A DNA stretch of 34,978 bases, from assembly GCA_025934835.1 (NCBI GenBank), contig JAICWL010000029.1, positions 1-34,978 of the forward strand, given 5' to 3'. Below the pieces are notes generated by a model that worked only from the letters and a program-made list of their open reading frames with translations, did no database searches and was not told the DNA's origin. Position 1 is the stretch's first letter, and each line of letters starts with the position of its first letter. Source of the stretch: Fimbriimonadaceae bacterium. GTDB taxonomy: Bacteria; Armatimonadota; Fimbriimonadia; Fimbriimonadales; Fimbriimonadaceae. The position numbers were made by a program, and so were the translations under genes. Below are positions 26,897 to 34,651 of this stretch, in pieces.

Positions 26897-27454
26897 ATGC
26901 ACGACCGTGCGCAAGCCCTGAAACTGCTCCACGAGCACACGCCGAGCGAATCGCTGAGGCGTCATTGCCTGGGAGTAGAGGCGTGCATGGGATGGTACGC
27001 GGCCAAGCTTGGGGAAGATGAGGACAAATGGCGAGCCACGGGCCTGTTGCACGATTTCGACTACGAGCAGCACCCGGACGAACATCCGTTCTGGGGAATG
27101 CGCCTGCTCGAGGAGCAGGGCTGGCCGGCGGATGTGATCCGGGCGATCGGCAGCCATGCCAACTACAGTGGCATCCAGCGTGTGTCTCCCCTCGAGCGCT
27201 ATCTGTACGCCTGCGACGAGCTGAGCGGATTCATCGTGGCGGTCACCTATGTCCGCCCGAGCAAGTGCATCGACGAGGTCGAGGTCAAGAGCGTGATGAA
27301 AAAGCTGAAACAGGCTTCATTCGCCGCTGGCGTTCATCGCGACGAGGTGATCGAGGGCGCGCAAGGAATCGGCCTGGAGCTGGAGCAGCATGTCGCAAAC
27401 CTCATCGAAGCGATGCGGGCGAGCGCGGATGTGCTTGGTCTTCGCCCCGGCTAA
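26897..27454 (+). CDS. HD-domain phosphohydrolase-like protein
   Basis: The 185-aa protein has the HD metal-binding order: His23 in [10 protein letters not shown], the HD pair in [16 protein letters not shown] (about residue 52), a further His in GSHANYSG and Asp in YACDELSGF. This is the compact HDIG/HD type seen in small hydrolases acting on nucleotides or phosphorylated metabolites. No nucleotide-specific domain is attached, so the substrate is unknown. It follows der on the same strand, and its stop codon shares CTAA with the convergent dciA. Confidence 0.85.
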   Translation: MHDRAQALKLLHEHTPSESLRRHCLGVEACMGWYAAKLGEDEDKWRATGLLHDFDYEQHPDEHPFWGMRLLEEQGWPADVIRAIGSHANYSGIQRVSPLERYLYACDELSGFIVAVTYVRPSKCIDEVEVKSVMKKLKQASFAAGVHRDEVIEGAQGIGLELEQHVANLIEAMRASADVLGLRPG

Positions 27455-27855
27455 GCCTTCGGGCCCTTCCAGTTCGCTAGTCGCCTCGCGGCGATCTCCC
27501 GGATCGAAAGATCCTCTTGCCTTTCCGGCGCAGGGGTGGGAGGAGGCGGCTCCGGTTCGAGCTTCCTCGGGGGACGCACGCCGAAACGCACGTCCTTGAA
27601 CAGTCCATCGTCGCCGGCGCGCTTGGCCAGCCGCTCCAGGATCACGTCCTTCATCATGCGCAGCTCCTGCGCCCAGGCAGAGCCCTGCACGGCGACCCAG
27701 ACCGTGCCCTTGCTAAACCGGTCGGGCCACGATCTTTCGGCCAGCAGCGGGCCCACGACTTCGGGCCAATGCCTGAGAATCGCCTGAGCCCGGGCGATTC
27801 TCAGCACCTCCGCCTGCTCGATCGCTGCCGGAAGCATCTGGCCGATCTTTCTCAT
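27451..27855 (-). CDS. dciA: DciA/DUF721-family helicase-loading protein
   Basis: DciA is the ancestral loader or partner of the replicative helicase DnaB. The 134-aa protein has the DUF721 core at about 15-90: [20 protein letters not shown], then [20 protein letters not shown] and ILERLAKR. A Pro-rich linker ([11 protein letters not shown]) precedes a basic C-terminal helix ([14 protein letters not shown]). Its ATG overlaps the recF stop in ATGA, which implies translational coupling. The pairing recF-dciA next to a DnaA-box cluster fits a role at the replication origin. Confidence 0.88.
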   Translation of the reverse strand: MRKIGQMLPAAIEQAEVLRIARAQAILRHWPEVVGPLLAERSWPDRFSKGTVWVAVQGSAWAQELRMMKDVILERLAKRAGDDGLFKDVRFGVRPPRKLEPEPPPPTPAPERQEDLSIREIAARRLANWKGPKA

Positions 27856-28997
27856 GCCGCGCGGACTGTTCCCCCCTCCACATGATAAACCGCAGCGTCC
27901 TGCAGAATCCGCTCCCCAGCCGCGGAAGCCTCCGTGCAGGTCAGTACGGCCTGCCCGGCATGCTCCAGCGCGACTTCCACCAAGAGCCCCCGCCGGCGCT
28001 CGTCCAGGTCCGAAAGAATGTCGTCGAGCAGAAGCAGCGGCGGTGCGCCAAGCTCCTCCCGGCCGATCTCCAGGGTCGCGAGCTTGACGGCGATCACAGA
28101 GGTCCGCTGCTGGCCCTGCGACCCGAACAGCCGGCAGTCCCTTCCTCCTACGTCCAGTGAAAGGTCGTCCCTGTGTGGCCCTGGGCTCGTGCCCCCGCGG
28201 TACACGTCGACGTCCCGCGATCCCTGCAGAGCCAGACGCAGTTCCTCCTCGGTTTGCGCGTCGTCCCGCCGAACGTAGCCGACCGAGATCGATTCGCCGG
28301 CCCCAATGTGCGCGTGGTACCGGGTGGAGGCCGGAGACAGCCGATCCAGGAACTCGAGCCTCACGTTGCGTAGCGCGATGCCGTGGTGTGCCATCTGCTC
28401 CTCCCACGGCTCGAACTGCTCGCATGGCCGCATGCCCTCCCGGGAATCGCGCAGCAAGGCGTTTCGTTGCTCCAAAGCCCGCTTGTAGAGCGTCAGGTGG
28501 CGCAGATAGGCGGGATACAGGCCGCTGAGCTCGAGATCGAGGAACAGGCGCCGGTCGCTCGGCTCGCCGCGGACGATCGCCATGTCCGCCGAGCTCACGC
28601 ACACGCACGGAAGCCGGCCGATCACATCCGCCGCGCGAGGCAGTCCGAGCCCGTTCAGCGTCGCCCTCTTACGCGCCCCGCGCTCCAGACTGATTCCGAT
28701 CTTCGTCCCCTGAGGTTGGATCTCGACGCTTACGGCCGCCCTGTCGGATCCTTCTCGAATCGCCTCGGAATCCTTTTGCCCCCGAAGCAGCCTGGCCGTG
28801 GATGCCAGGTACAGCGCTTCGAGAAAATTCGTCTTCCCTTGGGCGTTTTCGCCCGCCAGTACGTTGAACCCTGAAGACAGCTCCAAATCGAGCCGATCGT
28901 AATTTCGGAAGCTCTCCAGGCACACGGCTCTCACCGAGGCGTCCGCCCGCTCGGGCGCGTCTTCCACACTCCCTTCTATTCCGGTTGAGAGATTCAT
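27852..28997 (-). CDS. recF: DNA repair and recombination protein RecF
   Basis: RecF is an SMC-like ATPase that helps load RecA at gaps and restarts stalled forks. The 381-aa protein shows Walker A GENAQGKTN (about 49-57) after LESFRNYDRLDLELS, the ABC signature FGSQGQQRTSV and Walker B PLLLLDDILSDLDERRR. The first 20 residues precede the usual RecF start (normally close to the LxxFRNY segment), so ATG 28997 may be used with an extra N-terminal tail or a later GTG may serve. It is followed by dciA in an ATGA overlap. dnaA, dnaN and gyrB, frequent recF neighbours, are absent here. Confidence 0.95.
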   Translation of the reverse strand: MNLSTGIEGSVEDAPERADASVRAVCLESFRNYDRLDLELSSGFNVLAGENAQGKTNFLEALYLASTARLLRGQKDSEAIREGSDRAAVSVEIQPQGTKIGISLERGARKRATLNGLGLPRAADVIGRLPCVCVSSADMAIVRGEPSDRRLFLDLELSGLYPAYLRHLTLYKRALEQRNALLRDSREGMRPCEQFEPWEEQMAHHGIALRNVRLEFLDRLSPASTRYHAHIGAGESISVGYVRRDDAQTEEELRLALQGSRDVDVYRGGTSPGPHRDDLSLDVGGRDCRLFGSQGQQRTSVIAVKLATLEIGREELGAPPLLLLDDILSDLDERRRGLLVEVALEHAGQAVLTCTEASAAGERILQDAAVYHVEGGTVRAA

Positions 28998-29220
28998 TCT
29001 TATATTGCAGTTACTGTTATGGGCTTCGATATTGGGGAAAACCCTTTCTTTTCGCTACCGCAGGGCCGTTTCACTCGAACACTTCAAGTTCAAAAAGGCA
29101 GCAACCCGAACCCCCGAAGAATGTGGAAAACGCGGTGGAAAACCGTTCCTACGTATAAGATTCACGGCTTGGTAGTCCACACTCCGCGCTCCGTCCACAT
29201 CTTTCCACAGGCGTTCCACA
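28991..29220. other. oriC: Candidate replication origin: AT-rich stretch plus DnaA-box cluster
   Basis: Between recF and the RDD gene are six DnaA-box-like 9-mers. Inverted: TGTGGAAAA (29122-29130, one mismatch from the reverse of TTATCCACA) and GGTGGAAAA (29134-29142). Direct, all ending in TCCACA: 29173-29181, 29191-29199, 29201-29209 and 29212-29220, spaced 18, 10 and 11 bases, close to helical phasing. The adjacent 28991-29040 has only 18 G/C in 50 bases, and could be the unwinding element. No site equals the perfect E. coli box, so species-specific DnaA preference is assumed. The 227-base gap contains no convincing gene. Confidence 0.65.
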
Positions 29221-29224
29221 ACAT

Positions 29225-29971
29225 CTACAGGAGTCCGTGTTGACGGCCATATTTCATCACGGTCGCTTCGGCGATGTAGATCGGATGCACGTTTTGTTGC
29301 ATCGGGATCTTCCGCCGTTGCGTGATCGGCATGAACACTTCCTGCATTAGCGAATTCCGCACCTCCGGCGGCAGTTCGGGGTACCGGTCGCACAGCCGCC
29401 GCAAGGCGTTGTACTCCTCGATCGTCATACCTCGAAGATCGCCGACGGCGGATTCGAAAGCGTGCACTCCCACGCTGTGAGGAGCGGGCATTGCCATGCG
29501 GTCGGGCCGCCATTCCACGCACACCACGGTATCGGCGATGAGGTCGCCTAGCCGCTGGGCCTTCGGGTTCGTGAAAATCGCGAGCAGCCCGAGAAAGTAG
29601 AACGACGGAAGGAAGTCCGCGGCCCGGAGCAGGTTCCTGCCAATCGAAGCGAGCATCGTGACCGGCGTTCCGTCCGCCATGTGCACCCGAATGCCGGCAG
29701 CGCGCTTGCCAGGGGTTTGCCCGTTCCAAAGCCCCTCGAACAAGATGAAGTACGCAAACGGCCCCAATATCGATGTGAGCAGGAGCATCCCGACATAGAT
29801 CCCCTGATCGATGGACCCGATCGTGAGCGCCAGCAGCATTCCTATGCCGAAGATCAACGCGATCACAATGAGTAAATCCACCAATTGCGCGATCGCGCGG
29901 CTACCCAGGCCCGCTAGGCGGTAGGTTAGAACAGTTTTCTCAGGACTGAGAATGACGAGGTCCTGGGTCAC
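29225..29971 (-). CDS. RDD-family membrane protein
   Basis: The 248-aa protein has the RDD pattern: the N-terminal LAGLGSRAIAQLVDLLIVI with the Arg and Asp of the family, a second helix (about 58-80, GIYVGMLLLTSILGPFAYFI), then GQTPGKRAAGIRVHMADGTP and a third hydrophobic segment (about 115-135) ending in RLGDLIADTVVCVE. Residues about 160-248 form a soluble cytoplasmic tail with a helical segment (MTIEEYNALRRLCDRYPELP). RDD proteins are suggested to be transporters or scaffold proteins. The start is GTG 29971. It is divergent from the DUF58 gene by only 18 bases, a pairing often seen in DUF58/RDD gene clusters. Confidence 0.88.
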   Translation of the reverse strand: MTQDLVILSPEKTVLTYRLAGLGSRAIAQLVDLLIVIALIFGIGMLLALTIGSIDQGIYVGMLLLTSILGPFAYFILFEGLWNGQTPGKRAAGIRVHMADGTPVTMLASIGRNLLRAADFLPSFYFLGLLAIFTNPKAQRLGDLIADTVVCVEWRPDRMAMPAPHSVGVHAFESAVGDLRGMTIEEYNALRRLCDRYPELPPEVRNSLMQEVFMPITQRRKIPMQQNVHPIYIAEATVMKYGRQHGLL

Positions 29972-29989
29972 GATGGAAGTTTACTGCCG

Positions 29990-31297
29990 ATGGTTCTGAC
30001 GAAGCGATTTTGGCTGCTGGCCGCTTTGGGGATTCCCCTTGCCGCCCTTGCTGCCGCCATCGGCCAACCGATTCTCGCCGTCGGCTACGACGTGCTGCTG
30101 CTCGCCGCCGCCTATGCCAGCACCAGACTCGCGCCGCAGGAATCGAATCTTCGCTTCGCCCGCAAGTTCGACCCGGTGCTCTCGGTGCGCGCGGCAAACC
30201 AAATCACGCTCGTACTCGAGAATGACGGCCCGGAGCCGATACGCGGCGAGCTGAGAGACGAGCCTCCGCCCGAGTACCAGGCGTCGCAACGCCAGTTCGA
30301 TATCGACATCGCGCCAGGAGATCTGAAGGAGCTTCGCTACACGCTCGTGCCGGAAGAGCGCGGCGCCAACGAATTCCGGGGCACGTGGCTCCGCATCGAT
30401 TGCCCCCTCGGGCTCGCGCAGAAGCAGGTCGTGCTGCCTACCGAGCAGCCGATCCGCGTGTACCCGAACGTCCTGGCGCTCAAAGAGTTCGACTTGCTGA
30501 ATCAGCGGGGCAGGCTAAATGAGATCGGCATCCGAAGGTCCCGAATGAGAGGGCTCGGCATGGAGTTCGAGTCCCTGCGCGAGTACGCCGAAGGCGACGA
30601 CTACCGCAAGATCGACTGGAAGGCCACCGCGCGAAAGGGCAAGCTCGTCGTGCGGCAGTTCGAGCAGGAGCGCAACCAGTCGATCATCCTCTGCATCGAT
30701 GTCGGGCGCCACATGCTCGCCGAGGTTAATGGCGTGCGCAAGCTCGACCACGTGCTCGACGCCCTGCTGATGCTAACGAACGCCGCCTCGATCGCCGGCG
30801 ACGCCGTCGGGCTGCTGGTTTATGCCGACCAGGTTCGCCAGTACCTGCCTCCGGCCAAAGGAAGGCGTCAGGTCACGGCGATCGTCGACGCAATCCACGA
30901 TCTGGTCGCCGAGCCTATCGAAAGCGATCCCGTCGCAGCGTTCGGGTACCTGTCCGCCCGCTGGAAGAGGCGCTCCCTGCTCGTGTGCTTTACGGATTAC
31001 GAGGATCCGGATCGCGCCGGCGATCTGGTCATGGCCATAGGCCCTATGGCTCGAAGGCATCTCGCGATCGTCGTGCGTGTGACCGACCCGAGGATCGATG
31101 AGATCACGAGATCCAGGGTGGAGACGGTGCCGCAAATGTATCTCAAGGCATCGGCGACCATGCTGAGCGAAGATCGCCGCGCGGCGGCTTCAGCCATGGC
31201 GGCAGCCAAGCTGCACACGCTCGATTCAGAACCCCAAGACCTCGCCCGCAAGCTCGTGAACTACTACTTCACGGTGAAAGAACGAAGCCTGATTTGA
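29990..31297 (+). CDS. DUF58-family protein (vWA-like)
   Basis: The 435-aa protein has two hydrophobic helices near the N-terminus (about 8-45), then a beta-rich segment (about 60-150, ITLVLENDGPEPIRGEL). The DUF58 motif is clear: GMEFESLREYAEGDDYRKID, then WKATARKGKLVVRQFEQERN. A vWA-like fold follows (IILCIDVGRHM, GLLVYADQVRQYLPP, SLLVCFTDYEDPD). DUF58 proteins usually work with MoxR AAA ATPases in envelope or chaperone systems; a moxR gene is not in the window. GGAAG lies about ten bases before ATG 29990. Confidence 0.9.
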   Translation: MVLTKRFWLLAALGIPLAALAAAIGQPILAVGYDVLLLAAAYASTRLAPQESNLRFARKFDPVLSVRAANQITLVLENDGPEPIRGELRDEPPPEYQASQRQFDIDIAPGDLKELRYTLVPEERGANEFRGTWLRIDCPLGLAQKQVVLPTEQPIRVYPNVLALKEFDLLNQRGRLNEIGIRRSRMRGLGMEFESLREYAEGDDYRKIDWKATARKGKLVVRQFEQERNQSIILCIDVGRHMLAEVNGVRKLDHVLDALLMLTNAASIAGDAVGLLVYADQVRQYLPPAKGRRQVTAIVDAIHDLVAEPIESDPVAAFGYLSARWKRRSLLVCFTDYEDPDRAGDLVMAIGPMARRHLAIVVRVTDPRIDEITRSRVETVPQMYLKASATMLSEDRRAAASAMAAAKLHTLDSEPQDLARKLVNYYFTVKERSLI

Positions 31298-31359
31298 GGC
31301 TGGGGGCTAGGTATTGGATGTTCTGGGCCCGGCCCATCGCCGATTACCTAGAACTAAAA

Positions 31360-31392
31360 CTCCAAAATCCACCGCCCCCGGAGGGGCGGTGG
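31360..31392 (-). terminator. Strong intrinsic terminator for flagellin
   Basis: CCACCGCCCC and GGGGCGGTGG (31369-31378 and 31383-31392) form a perfect 10-bp stem with loop CGGA. On the minus strand it is followed by ATTTTGG and soon GTTTTAG, a fair T-run, 27 bases beyond the flagellin stop. It may also stop transcripts of the DUF58 gene coming the other way. Confidence 0.8.
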
Positions 31393-31419
31393 TTGGAGGT
31401 TGCTCGGATACAAATCGCG

Positions 31420-32853
31420 TCACTTGAGCAGCGACAGCACCGATTGGGGCGCTGCATTCGCCTGGGCAAGGACAGCCATACCGGACTGCTGCAAAATCTG
31501 CAGCTTCGTGTAGTTCGTCATCTCCTCGGCCACGTCGGTGTCTCGAATGCTCGACTCCGTCGCGCTGAGATTCTCCTTGGCTACGCCAAGAGACCGAATG
31601 TTCGACTCCAGAATGTTTTTCTGGAACGAGCCAATCTGGCCCCGCTCTCGGGTGACGTCGTCGATCGCCTTGTCGATGACCTGGATCGCCTGGGTGGCGC
31701 CGGCGCCGGTGGCAAGGTTAAGATTCGTCAGGTTCACACCGCTCGCCACGCCCATGCCAAGCTGGCTCGCAGCGAAGTTGCCGATCGAAAGGTTCACCGT
31801 TTGACCGGCGTTGCCTCCGATTTGGAACTGGGCGCTGCCGACCGTTACCTGTCCCACCGTAACCGCGGTGCCGCTCGTGACGTTTCCACCCTGGGTTAGC
31901 CGAAGCGTGTTCCCGTCGGAGTCCGTCAGAGTCAAGCCGTCGTTCAGGTTCAGACCGCCGGTGAACAGCACGTTCGTGGTGCCGCCCACGGTCACCGAGG
32001 CAGCCGCATCGGTGCCCGTGGAGCTGTAAGTGCCGGCTCCGGAGCTTCCGATGACCCCCGCGGCGTCCGTGAGCACAACCTTGCCGACCGAGCCGAACTG
32101 GTTCGAGACCAGGTTGATCTTGCTTCCGTCATAGCTTGCCGTCACACCGGTCTGGCCCGATGCCTGGTTGATCATCGTGAGAAGATCGTTCGCCGTAGTC
32201 GATGCCGTCGCGTTGAAAGTCACGCCGTTGATCGTGAACGCGCCGGCATTCGGAACAGTCGTGGTCAAAGCCGCGAAAGCCACCGAGGAAACCTTGGCCT
32301 GCGTGGCCGCGGTGACCGAGTTCAATGTGACCGTCGCGTTGCTCGTGAGAGCGCTGCCCCCGAACGTGCCGCCGATCGTCAGAGACGAAATCATATTCGC
32401 GTTCGTCACGCTCGAGCTCACGCCGGAGCTGCCATCTAGCAGCTTCTTCGTGCCGAACTGAGTCGTTTGCGCGATCCTCGTAATGCTGTCGACGATCGAC
32501 TGGAGCTGAGTCTGGTTCGCTTGAATCTGTGAAGTCGAGAGCGTCGCCGTGTTGGCCGACGCTACCGCCAGAGACCGGGCGTCGTTCAGCAGTGAGCTCA
32601 CTTCGTTGAACGCCCCCTCTGCCGTCTTGGCGTAGTTCACAGCGTCTTGGCTGTTCTGAACGGCCTGAGAGATGCCGCCGATCTGTGCCCTGAGCTGCTC
32701 GCTGATGATCAATCCCGCGGGATCGTCCGCCGCCGAGTTGATCCGCAGACCAGTCGACAGGCGTTGGATCGATTTGCTGAACTCCGCGTTTGTGTTGCCC
32801 AAATTCATAAGGGCGTCCATCGCGGTAACGTTCGTGTTAACCCTGAATGACAT
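31420..32853 (-). CDS. fliC: Flagellin with an IN-type insert
   Basis: The filament subunit is exported through the flagellar type III system, so no signal peptide is expected. The 477-aa protein starts at ATG 32853 with GGAGG five bases upstream. The N-terminal D0-D1 region (1-140) is canonical: FRVNTNVTAMDALMNLGNTN and RLSTGLRINSAADDPAGLII. The C-terminal D1-D0 (about 385-477) ends with DVAEEMTNYTKLQILQQSG and VLAQANAAPQSVLSLLK. The middle (about 145-385) is Thr/Ser/Gly-rich and contains a flagellin-IN-like unit (AFTINGVTFNATAS, then LLTMINQASGQTGVTASYDG). No other flagellar gene is nearby. Confidence 0.96.
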   Translation of the reverse strand: MSFRVNTNVTAMDALMNLGNTNAEFSKSIQRLSTGLRINSAADDPAGLIISEQLRAQIGGISQAVQNSQDAVNYAKTAEGAFNEVSSLLNDARSLAVASANTATLSTSQIQANQTQLQSIVDSITRIAQTTQFGTKKLLDGSSGVSSSVTNANMISSLTIGGTFGGSALTSNATVTLNSVTAATQAKVSSVAFAALTTTVPNAGAFTINGVTFNATASTTANDLLTMINQASGQTGVTASYDGSKINLVSNQFGSVGKVVLTDAAGVIGSSGAGTYSSTGTDAAASVTVGGTTNVLFTGGLNLNDGLTLTDSDGNTLRLTQGGNVTSGTAVTVGQVTVGSAQFQIGGNAGQTVNLSIGNFAASQLGMGVASGVNLTNLNLATGAGATQAIQVIDKAIDDVTRERGQIGSFQKNILESNIRSLGVAKENLSATESSIRDTDVAEEMTNYTKLQILQQSGMAVLAQANAAPQSVLSLLK

Positions 32854-32942
32854 GCAATCCTCCGTGAACCGAACCGGCTTCCATCACCGGGGCCACACCC
32901 CGCGAAATTGCCGGCACAGCAAACATCACAGGTCTCATTCCA

Positions 32943-32970
32943 GGTATATGAGCGGGGTTGTCCTAGTAAA
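32943..32970 (-). promoter_or_regulatory. Candidate flagellin promoter
   Basis: On the minus strand TTTACT (plus 32965-32970) and TATACC (plus 32943-32948) are 16 bases apart, each matching the sigma-70 hexamers at four of six positions, 90 bases before the flagellin start. No convincing sigma-28 site (TAAA-N15-GCCGATAA) was found. The remaining 193-base gap shows nothing else certain. Confidence 0.25.
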
Positions 32971-33046
32971 ATTACTGGGTTTCAGGGATATTTACCGGCT
33001 GGTAGATCCACCGGGAGTCTGCAATGAGAGGCTTGCGAGTTAACCC

Positions 33047-34585
33047 ATGAGCCTCGTCGGGCAAGTCGGACGTAGGCGGCCCAGGGCCCGCCTCGCGATG
33101 TTCGCGCTCTACCTGCTGCTCGTCGTGGGCGCCGTCACCACCGTCTACCCGTTCATGCTCATGATGAGCAGCGGCCTGAAAGGGCCCACGGATCAAAACG
33201 ACAACAGCCTGGTCCCGGCCTACCTCACCGATCTGTCCGCCCTGCGCGCCAAGTACGTCGACGACAAATACTCGGACGACCAGTCGTCTATCGACTCGGC
33301 GGACGCCACGGGCCCCTCGGCCCCGCCCCGACAAGTAGCGCTTTACAGGCGGTTTCTCATGGGCCTGCCGCTGAACATGTGGCAAGCCGGCTTCCGCGAT
33401 GCGCCGAACCAGGTCACCGGCAGGCTCACGATTCGCTACCAGAACTGGCTTAAGACCCGCTATCGAAGCATCGACGAGTTGAACAAGGCGTACGTGGACG
33501 AGAACGTCGGCTTCCAAACCGTCACCCCGCCGATCGAGATGTTCAACCGAAAGCGCTGGGAGCCGCCGACCTCGCGCAAATGGTCCGAATGGCTGATCTT
33601 CAAGGCGGCCCTCCCGGAGGAGTTCAGGGTTCCCGTCACAAGGCGCCGAATGTTCCAGGTGTTCGCATCGAGCGAGTTCAAAGGGCGATTCGCCGACGTG
33701 CCCAAAACCGTGGCAGGCAAGGCCACCAAGTTCGAGGAGCTGGACGTTCCGACGTCCGGACCGCTGCTCGCCAAGTTCCGGTCGGCATGGCTGCCCGCTC
33801 GATACGCGCGCGATTCGGTGGATTCCCGCTGGGCGCGACTCTCGGGCGGCGAGCCGATGCCCATCGCCGCAGACGATGCCGAGTACGCCCGCAGCCAGGC
33901 CGGATCTCTAAGGAAGGAGTTCGCCGGCAGGAACTACGGCTACGTGCTCGACTACGTGCTGCTGAACGGCCGCGCCATCTGGAACACCGCCCTGTTTTGC
34001 ATCCTGGCGATCGTGACGCAGCTCACCGTCAACCCGCTGGCGGCCTATGCGCTTTCCCGCTACCCGATCCGCGCGTCCGGCCAGATCTTGATCTTTCTGC
34101 TCGCAACAATGGCGTTCCCCGCCGAGGTCGCCATGATCCCCTCGTTTCTGCTCCTCAAGCAGTTCGGGCTGCTGAACACCTTTTCGGCCCTCGTGCTTCC
34201 CAGCGCGGCCTCCGGCTTCATGATCTTCCTGCTCAAAGGGTTCTTCGACTCGCTGCCGCAGGAGCTCTTCGAGGCGGGCCAGATCGATGGCGCGAAGGAG
34301 TCGACCATGATGCGCAAAATCGCGTTTCCGCTGTCGCGGCCGGTGTTCGGCTACCTCGCCCTGCTCGCCTTCATGGGCGCGTACGGGACCTTCATTTACG
34401 CGTTCCTGATCGTGCAAGACCAGAAGATGTGGACGCTGATGGTCTGGCTGTACCAATTGCAGCTCATCGCGCCGAAAACCGTGACGATGGCCGCCCTGAC
34501 CGTCGCCGCCCTGCCGACGCTGATCGTATTCCTCTGCGCGCAGAACGTCATCATGCGCGGGATAGTCCTTCCGGGCGAGAAGTAA
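33047..34585 (+). CDS. MalG-type sugar ABC permease with a 245-residue periplasmic insert
   Basis: The core is a binding-protein-dependent carbohydrate permease: TM1 about 16-40 (LAMFALYLLLVVGAVTTVYP), then TM2 from about 311 (IWNTALFCILAIVTQLTVNP) through about 500, with the EAA loop ELFEAGQIDGAKESTMMRKI followed by AFPLSRP, which docks on the ATPase. Usual MalG proteins have about 280 aa; this one has 512. The extra residues, about 50-295, lie between TM1 and TM2 and so should be periplasmic. They contain a segment (RYQNWLKTRYRSIDELNKAY, then FQTVTPP) resembling the WLxxRYGTxxxLNxAW motif of GH42-type glycosidases. No Shine-Dalgarno is close to ATG 33047. Partner MalF, binding-protein and ATPase genes are not seen. 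Confidence 0.88.
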   Translation: MSLVGQVGRRRPRARLAMFALYLLLVVGAVTTVYPFMLMMSSGLKGPTDQNDNSLVPAYLTDLSALRAKYVDDKYSDDQSSIDSADATGPSAPPRQVALYRRFLMGLPLNMWQAGFRDAPNQVTGRLTIRYQNWLKTRYRSIDELNKAYVDENVGFQTVTPPIEMFNRKRWEPPTSRKWSEWLIFKAALPEEFRVPVTRRRMFQVFASSEFKGRFADVPKTVAGKATKFEELDVPTSGPLLAKFRSAWLPARYARDSVDSRWARLSGGEPMPIAADDAEYARSQAGSLRKEFAGRNYGYVLDYVLLNGRAIWNTALFCILAIVTQLTVNPLAAYALSRYPIRASGQILIFLLATMAFPAEVAMIPSFLLLKQFGLLNTFSALVLPSAASGFMIFLLKGFFDSLPQELFEAGQIDGAKESTMMRKIAFPLSRPVFGYLALLAFMGAYGTFIYAFLIVQDQKMWTLMVWLYQLQLIAPKTVTMAALTVAALPTLIVFLCAQNVIMRGIVLPGEK

Positions 34586-34651
34586 CCCTAGCTGCATATT
34601 TGATCACTTTGAACGCTCGAGTGGTCCCATGTATCGGCGATCTACAGGAGG

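Noticed and set aside
25492..26940. 482-codon open frame antisense to der
   Set aside because: It mirrors the der coding sequence and shows no domain; der is certain from its two G domains.
29019..29243. 74-codon open frame on the plus strand in the recF-RDD gap
   Set aside because: The translation is not protein-like and it spans the DnaA-box-like cluster; no ribosome-binding site is seen.
32937..32964. SigH-type promoter (AGGA...GAAT on the minus strand) upstream of flagellin
   Set aside because: The 20 bases between AGGA and GAAT exceed the 17-base spacing of the classical spoVG example, and flanking bases fit poorly.
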